NCBI GenBank assembly: GCA_943914115.1
Contig: CALUAU010000077.1
Span: forward strand, 1 to 9,655
Origin: an uncultured Microbacteriaceae bacterium
Lineage (GTDB): Bacteria > Actinomycetota > Actinomycetes > Actinomycetales > Microbacteriaceae
DNA: 9,655 nt
Reading direction: 5' to 3'
Part shown: piece after piece, positions 6,998 through 9,655 of the stretch
Numbering within the stretch: position 1 is the stretch's first letter
How the letters are laid out: each line of letters opens with the position of its first letter
The notes under the pieces: generated by a model
Database searches by the model: none
Told to the model about the DNA's origin: nothing
What the model saw: the letters and a program-made list of their open reading frames with translations, nothing else
Program-made: the position numbers and the translations under genes

Positions 6998-7089
6998 GGA
7001 CACGTGCGAGAGCGGCCGAATCGGCCACCCTGCTAAGGTGGAGTCCCGCGTTAGTGGGACCGTGGGTTCGAATCCCACCGTGTCCGCCA
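6998..7089 (+). tRNA. tRNA-Ser (anticodon GCT)
   Basis: The acceptor arms GGACACG (6998-7004) and CGTGTCC (7079-7085) pair fully, with discriminator G7086 and an encoded CCA (7087-7089). The anticodon stem CCACC/GGTGG holds loop CTGCTAA, anticodon GCT, reading AGC and AGU serine codons. A long variable arm (around 7041-7060) and a T arm with GGTTCGAATCC confirm the serine type. It has its own promoter box and a strong terminator and so is probably a single-gene unit. Confidence 0.96.
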
Positions 7090-7097
7090 GACTCAAG

Positions 7098-7140
7098 CCC
7101 CCGACTTCGTTGCGATCATGCGGAAGTCGGGGGTTACTTG
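7098..7140 (+). terminator. Intrinsic terminator of tRNA-Ser(GCT)
   Basis: CCCCCGACTTC (7098-7108) pairs perfectly over 11 bp with GAAGTCGGGGG (7123-7133), with a 14-nt loop. The stem is followed by TTACTTGTTTCCCTT, a moderately T-rich tract on the plus strand. Confidence 0.8.
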
Positions 7141-7292
7141 TTTCCCTTATTGGCCCTAGTGAGCACAAAATGGGCACGACCCGCGAAGCGGTAGTCGCAT
7201 CCCCACCGTCAAATGAGCCCGTTACCGCAGGCCTCGCCAACACCAAGTGACCCTGCCTACGCAGCAGAGCCCCCGACCGCCGCCCCAACTAC

Positions 7293-7366
7293 CGCCAAGT
7301 GACCCTGTAACTGCAAAGTGACCCTGTTGTAGCAGGGTCATTTGGCGATAACAGGGTCATTTGGCG
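7293..7366. repeat. 74-bp four-arm palindromic repeat, copy A
   Basis: The copy has two forward and two reversed arms of a CCAAGTGACCCTGTTA-like unit. The outer arms 7293-7308 and 7351-7366 pair over 16 positions with one G-T. The inner arms AAGTGACCCTG (7316-7326) and CAGGGTCATTT (7333-7343) pair with one G-T around a 6-nt loop (7327-7332). It matches copy B at 69 of 74 positions without gaps. No flanking target duplication is obvious. As DNA it could form a cruciform, and as RNA a long hairpin. Confidence 0.9.
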
Positions 7367-7431
7367 CGTGCGATGAGGGTCAGAAACGCTCTAGGCCGCC
7401 TCGCCGCCAGGCCCCGTCGCCGGAGCCCCCT

Positions 7432-7466
7432 CGCCGCAGCATTTCTTCGCCGCAGCATCCCTTCGC
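7432..7466. repeat. 16-bp tandem repeat leading into palindrome copy B
   Basis: CGCCGCAGCA begins at 7432 and again at 7448, a 16-bp period (spacers TTTCTT and TCCCTT). A third, partial unit CGCCGC begins at 7464 and runs straight into copy B. The same 10-mer sits at 9591-9600 at the start of copy C. Confidence 0.65.
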
Positions 7467-7540
7467 CGCCAAGTGACCCTGTAATTGCTAAGTGACCCTG
7501 TTATAGCAGGGTCATTTGGCGCTAACAGGGTCACTTGGCG
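7467..7540. repeat. 74-bp four-arm palindromic repeat, copy B
   Basis: This is the best-preserved copy. The outer arms CGCCAAGTGACCCTGT (7467-7482) and ACAGGGTCACTTGGCG (7525-7540) are perfect 16-bp complements. The inner arms 7490-7500 and 7507-7517 pair over 11 bp with one G-T, around loop TTATAG. TTCG on the left and CGAA on the right extend the palindrome across a 3-nt bulge. Its five differences from copy A are all substitutions. Confidence 0.9.
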
Positions 7541-7620
7541 AACAATGCGAAGAGTGGTGATGCCAACAGATCGAGCGCGGCGGCGTCAGCTGCGGGTAAG
7601 TGAGCGACGAGGCTCCACAA

Positions 7621-8055
7621 CTAGTGCAGCTCAAAACGCTTGACCACCTCGAATGTGAAACACACGACGGGCGTGTTATCAGTGAGCGCCACCTCACCCA
7701 CCTCTGCAACATATTCGGGTGATGTCCAGAAACGCTCGTGGCCGTCTCGCCACTCGGCAGCGTCACGATAGCCCTCGCCCTCAGCAATGGCATGCGCATC
7801 ACTGACATCGGCAAGTCTCATCACGCACACGCTTGTTGTCTGCGTGATGCATACCACTCGGTCGTGCGAATCGACTACCGCCTCAAACGTGCCGAACTCT
7901 GCCAGGGGGTTTTCACCCGGCTCGTACTCGGCCAGCAGACATGCGGTGGATGTCTTGGTGCCATCCAGAATCGCCGACACGAGCCGGTCACGCAGCCGAC
8001 CCGGGAAGGCATACTCGCCGCGGCGAAGCTGCTCAACCGGTGGCAAATCAGGCAT
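7621..8055 (-). CDS. ASCH domain-containing protein
   Basis: The ASCH fold is a small beta-barrel related to PUA domains and is thought to bind RNA; some members cleave modified nucleosides (E. coli YqfB is an amidohydrolase acting on N4-acetylcytidine). The biological role of this one is unknown. The 144-aa protein has the family's usual length. FPGRLRDRL (17-25) comes before the signature GTKTSTACLLAEYE (32-45), then VVCITQTTSVCV (67-78), HAIAEGEGY (88-96) and EWRDGHERFW (101-110), the pattern of bacterial ASCH proteins that carry KTSTA and EGEG motifs. ATG 8055 is preceded at 6 nt by a consensus TATAAT, so it is probably leaderless. It lies 34 bp downstream of the MFS gene on the same strand, so it may also be read from that transcript. 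Its 3' end faces the palindromic repeat region. Confidence 0.88.
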   Translation of the reverse strand: MPDLPPVEQLRRGEYAFPGRLRDRLVSAILDGTKTSTACLLAEYEPGENPLAEFGTFEAVVDSHDRVVCITQTTSVCVMRLADVSDAHAIAEGEGYRDAAEWRDGHERFWTSPEYVAEVGEVALTDNTPVVCFTFEVVKRFELH

Positions 8056-8067
8056 GCGGCGATTATA
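8056..8067 (-). promoter_or_regulatory. Leaderless-type promoter of the ASCH gene (consensus -10)
   Basis: On the minus strand TATAAT (8067-8062) is a perfect -10 hexamer, followed by 6 nt and the ATG at 8055. It lies in the 34-bp gap after the MFS stop codon, giving the ASCH gene a promoter of its own. No clear -35 or Shine-Dalgarno is seen. Confidence 0.6.
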
Positions 8068-8089
8068 GGACGGGCCATATGAACCGTGA

Positions 8090-9364
8090 TTAGGCCCGCC
8101 ACGATGCGCGGGGCGGCAGCTTCTTGCGCGGCAGCACGATCACAGCCACCGTCGTAGCGATCACGAAAATTGTCGCGATCATCCCAATCAGCGCCGGCCA
8201 TCCGAGCGACTGGTAGAACAGGCCACCCACAAAGCCGAACACGCTCGAGCCGATGTAGTAGCTGAAGTTATACAGCGCGGTCGACTGTGCCCGGCCAATT
8301 TTGGGATGCGCACCGGCCCAGCCGGATGCGGTGGAGTGCGCGCCAAAGAATGCGGCGGTAAACACGATCAGCGCGCCGATCGAAACAGCAAGCGACGGCA
8401 CGAGCAGCAGCAGGAGCGCGGCCATGGCGATGGCGTCACTGATGAGCATCACGATCTTGCGGCCGTATTTGCCCGCCAATCGGCCGGCGATGGGCGACGA
8501 GAACGTCCCCGCCAGATAGGCCAGAAACACAAACGACGACACCCAAACCGGCAGCAGATAGGGCGGCGCGGTGAGGTGCGAACCGAGGTAGTTATAGAGC
8601 GCAACAAAGCCACCCATCATCATGAATGGCTGCAGGTAGAGTGCCAGCAGCACGGGATCGGTGAGGTGGCGTGCCGAGTTGCGCAGCGTGCCAACGATCG
8701 ACTGTCTGATCGTCACGCCCTGCGCCCCGATTGGTTGGAACCCGTGCGGTGATGGTGCCAAAACCACAAAGAGTGTGGCGGTGAGCACCGACATTACCGA
8801 GATTGCGAGGAAGCCCGCCTGCCACGATCCGGTGAAATCACCGACCGGCCCCGAAATAATGCGACCCGAGAGGCCACCAACCGTGTTGCCGGCAATGAAT
8901 GTACCAACCGCGGCGGCCGCATCCAACTGGTGAATTTCTTCGTTGATGTAGGCCATCGCTACTGCAGGTACGCCGCCGAGCGCGAATCCCTCGAGCAGTC
9001 GCGCCGCGAGCGCCAACTCGAAAGTGGGCATGAGGGTCACGATGATGCCGAGCACCGTGGCCGCGGTAACCGCGATGGTGATGGTGCGTTTACGGCCGAT
9101 GCGGTCGGCGACGAGCGACCAGGGCACCGTTGCGAGCGCGAGCCCGCCGGTGCCCATCGACACCATCAGTGATGATTCGGCGAGTGAAACCTCGAACGCC
9201 TGCGCGATCTGCGGCAGCACCGCCTGGGGAGCATACAGCTGCGCGAAGGTGGCGATACCGGCGAGCAGCATCGCCAACTGGATGCGCAGGTAGTGTCGCG
9301 AGCCGCGACGGTGTCCCAACCAGGTCGTGCCTGTCTCAGAAAAGCCGGGGATCGTGTCACTCAC
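8090..9364 (-). CDS. Major facilitator superfamily transporter, YnfM-like
   Basis: This is an inner-membrane secondary transporter of 424 aa with about twelve hydrophobic segments in two halves. The first half carries YAPQAVLPQIAQAF (44-57), as in the YnfM/arabinose-exporter-like branch of the superfamily. The loop motif A is SLVADRIGRKRTI (83-95), and a matching GRLAGKYGRKIVM (294-306) begins the second half. A hydrophilic centre (about 204-225) separates the halves. Export of a drug, sugar or metabolite is the usual assignment for this branch, but the substrate cannot be inferred here. The GTG at 9364 follows TAGATT by 7 nt, suggesting a leaderless transcript, and the N-terminal 25 residues are hydrophilic and basic. 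It is divergent from tRNA-Arg (93-bp gap) and is followed by the ASCH gene. Confidence 0.9.
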   Translation of the reverse strand: MSDTIPGFSETGTTWLGHRRGSRHYLRIQLAMLLAGIATFAQLYAPQAVLPQIAQAFEVSLAESSLMVSMGTGGLALATVPWSLVADRIGRKRTITIAVTAATVLGIIVTLMPTFELALAARLLEGFALGGVPAVAMAYINEEIHQLDAAAAVGTFIAGNTVGGLSGRIISGPVGDFTGSWQAGFLAISVMSVLTATLFVVLAPSPHGFQPIGAQGVTIRQSIVGTLRNSARHLTDPVLLALYLQPFMMMGGFVALYNYLGSHLTAPPYLLPVWVSSFVFLAYLAGTFSSPIAGRLAGKYGRKIVMLISDAIAMAALLLLLVPSLAVSIGALIVFTAAFFGAHSTASGWAGAHPKIGRAQSTALYNFSYYIGSSVFGFVGGLFYQSLGWPALIGMIATIFVIATTVAVIVLPRKKLPPRASWRA

Positions 9365-9377
9365 GGGGTCTAATCTA
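9365..9377 (-). promoter_or_regulatory. Leaderless-type -10 box before the MFS gene
   Basis: TAGATT (9377-9372 on the minus strand) fits TANNNT and ends 7 nt before GTG 9364. No purine-rich ribosome binding site is present in those 7 nt. The -35 is not evident. Confidence 0.45.
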
Positions 9378-9393
9378 CTCCGCTGTCTGGGGC

Positions 9394-9423
9394 TTGCTTC
9401 CGCGTCAAAGTCTGTGCTAATTT
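9394..9423 (+). promoter_or_regulatory. Promoter of tRNA-Arg(ACG)
   Basis: TTGCTT (9394-9399), an 18-nt spacer and TAATTT (9418-9423) form a reasonable -35/-10 pair. TGC directly before the -10 makes it an extended -10. A small hairpin CCCGC-ATG-GCGGG (9434-9446) lies in the leader before the tRNA. Confidence 0.6.
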
Positions 9424-9457
9424 AGCTAAGTCGCCCGCATGGCGGGAGATTTTAACT

Positions 9458-9530
9458 GCGCCCGTAGCTCAATGGATAGAGCATCTGACTACGGATCAGA
9501 AGGTTAGGGGTTCGAGTCCCTTCGGGCGCG
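9458..9530 (+). tRNA. tRNA-Arg (anticodon ACG)
   Basis: The acceptor arms GCGCCCG (9458-9464) and CGGGCGC (9523-9529) pair fully, with discriminator G9530. The anticodon stem TCTGA/TCAGA closes loop CTACGGA, anticodon ACG, which after A-to-I editing reads CGU, CGC and CGA arginine codons. The D arm TAGCTCAATGGATAGAGC and a T arm around GGTTCGAGTCC are standard. CCA is not encoded. Confidence 0.96.
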
Positions 9531-9537
9531 CATCCGA

Positions 9538-9580
9538 TGCCCCGGCACCATCATCAGGTGCCGGGGCAGTTTACGTTTTC
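9538..9580 (+). terminator. Intrinsic terminator of tRNA-Arg
   Basis: TGCCCCGGCACC (9538-9549) pairs perfectly over 12 bp with GGTGCCGGGGCA (9557-9568), with a 7-nt loop. The stem is followed by GTTTACGTTTTC on the plus strand. Confidence 0.85.
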
Positions 9581-9595
9581 CCGTGTTCAACGCCG

Positions 9596-9655
9596 CAGCA
9601 AGTGACCCTGTTATTGCTGGGTGACCCTCCTATAGCAGGGCCATTTGGCAGTAAC
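9596..9655. repeat. Four-arm palindromic repeat, copy C (truncated by window edge)
   Basis: The 60 bases align without gaps to the first 60 of copy B, with 50 identical. The last reversed arm lies beyond the window. Differences fall both in the arms and in the spacers (for example GGGTGACCCTCC for the second arm), so pairing is weaker and this copy is older or decaying. It begins 28 bp after the tRNA-Arg terminator stem. Confidence 0.8.

Larger units (their letters stand above)
7134..7620. other. Gene-free region between convergent tRNA-Ser(GCT) and the ASCH gene
   Basis: About 490 bp without a credible coding region. It holds two full 74-bp palindromic repeats (7293-7366 and 7467-7540), two decayed single repeat arms (7209-7224 and 7243-7255) and a short 16-bp tandem repeat (7432-7466). 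No promoter, transposase remnant or further RNA gene was recognised. The final 80 bp before the ASCH stop (7541-7620) shows nothing notable. Confidence 0.7.

Noticed and set aside
6986..7288. 100-codon open frame on the minus strand with VGFEPTVPLTRDST
   Set aside because: It is the reverse-strand translation of tRNA-Ser(GCT), the same artefact.
7293..7540. CRISPR-like array
   Set aside because: There are only two units, each a long palindrome, separated by one spacer of 100 bp. No regular short repeats and no cas genes are present.
7512..7814. 100-codon open frame on the minus strand running into copy B
   Set aside because: It overlaps the ASCH gene in another frame and has no recognisable domain or start signal.
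8306..8752. 148-codon open frame on the plus strand
   Set aside because: It is antisense to the MFS transporter and encodes a Gln/Arg/His-rich product typical of shadow frames.

Overview
The window looks like chromosomal DNA from a GC-rich actinobacterium, most likely of the family Microbacteriaceae. The evidence is the actinobacterial form of seryl-tRNA synthetase motif 3 (NGTLATTRW), the use of GTG starts, several start codons placed 6-7 nt after a TANNNT promoter box (leaderless type), and a gene order (pheA, diacylglycerol-kinase-like gene, serS, HAD phosphatase, tRNA-Ser, LytR-CpsA-Psr gene) that, from memory, resembles a neighbourhood found in many actinobacteria. The family call is inference; no search was run.

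Layout. (1) 1-1184, minus: phosphoglucomutase pgm, cut by the left edge. (2) 1280-2197, plus: prephenate dehydratase pheA, divergent from pgm. (3) 2237-3238, minus: diacylglycerol-kinase-type lipid kinase, convergent with pheA. (4) 3309-4571, plus: serS, divergent from the kinase, followed 4 nt later by a Cof-type HAD phosphatase (4576-5391). (5) 5480-5564: tRNA-Ser(TGA), then a LytR-CpsA-Psr (LCP) cell-envelope protein (5605-6900). (6) 6998-7089: tRNA-Ser(GCT) with a strong terminator. (7) 7134-7620: gene-free, with two near-identical 74-bp palindromic repeats. (8) 7621-8055, minus: ASCH-domain protein, and 8090-9364, minus: an MFS transporter. (9) 9458-9530: tRNA-Arg(ACG) with a strong terminator, then a third, diverged copy of the palindromic repeat running off the right edge.

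How it fits together. Most of the window is housekeeping: sugar phosphate metabolism, phenylalanine synthesis, phospholipid recycling, serine tRNA charging and attachment of polymers to the cell wall. serS lies close to two serine tRNA genes that read different codon boxes.

The part that ordinary genes do not explain is the palindromic repeat family built from four arms of a sequence like CCAAGTGACCCTGTTA, arranged two forward and two reversed. Two complete copies are 100 bp apart, a third is at the window edge, and two decayed single arms lie nearby. All are intergenic and lie downstream of a tRNA gene and its terminator. This looks like a dispersed REP/MITE-like element. I see no transposase, defence island, CRISPR array, phage or biosynthetic cluster in the window.
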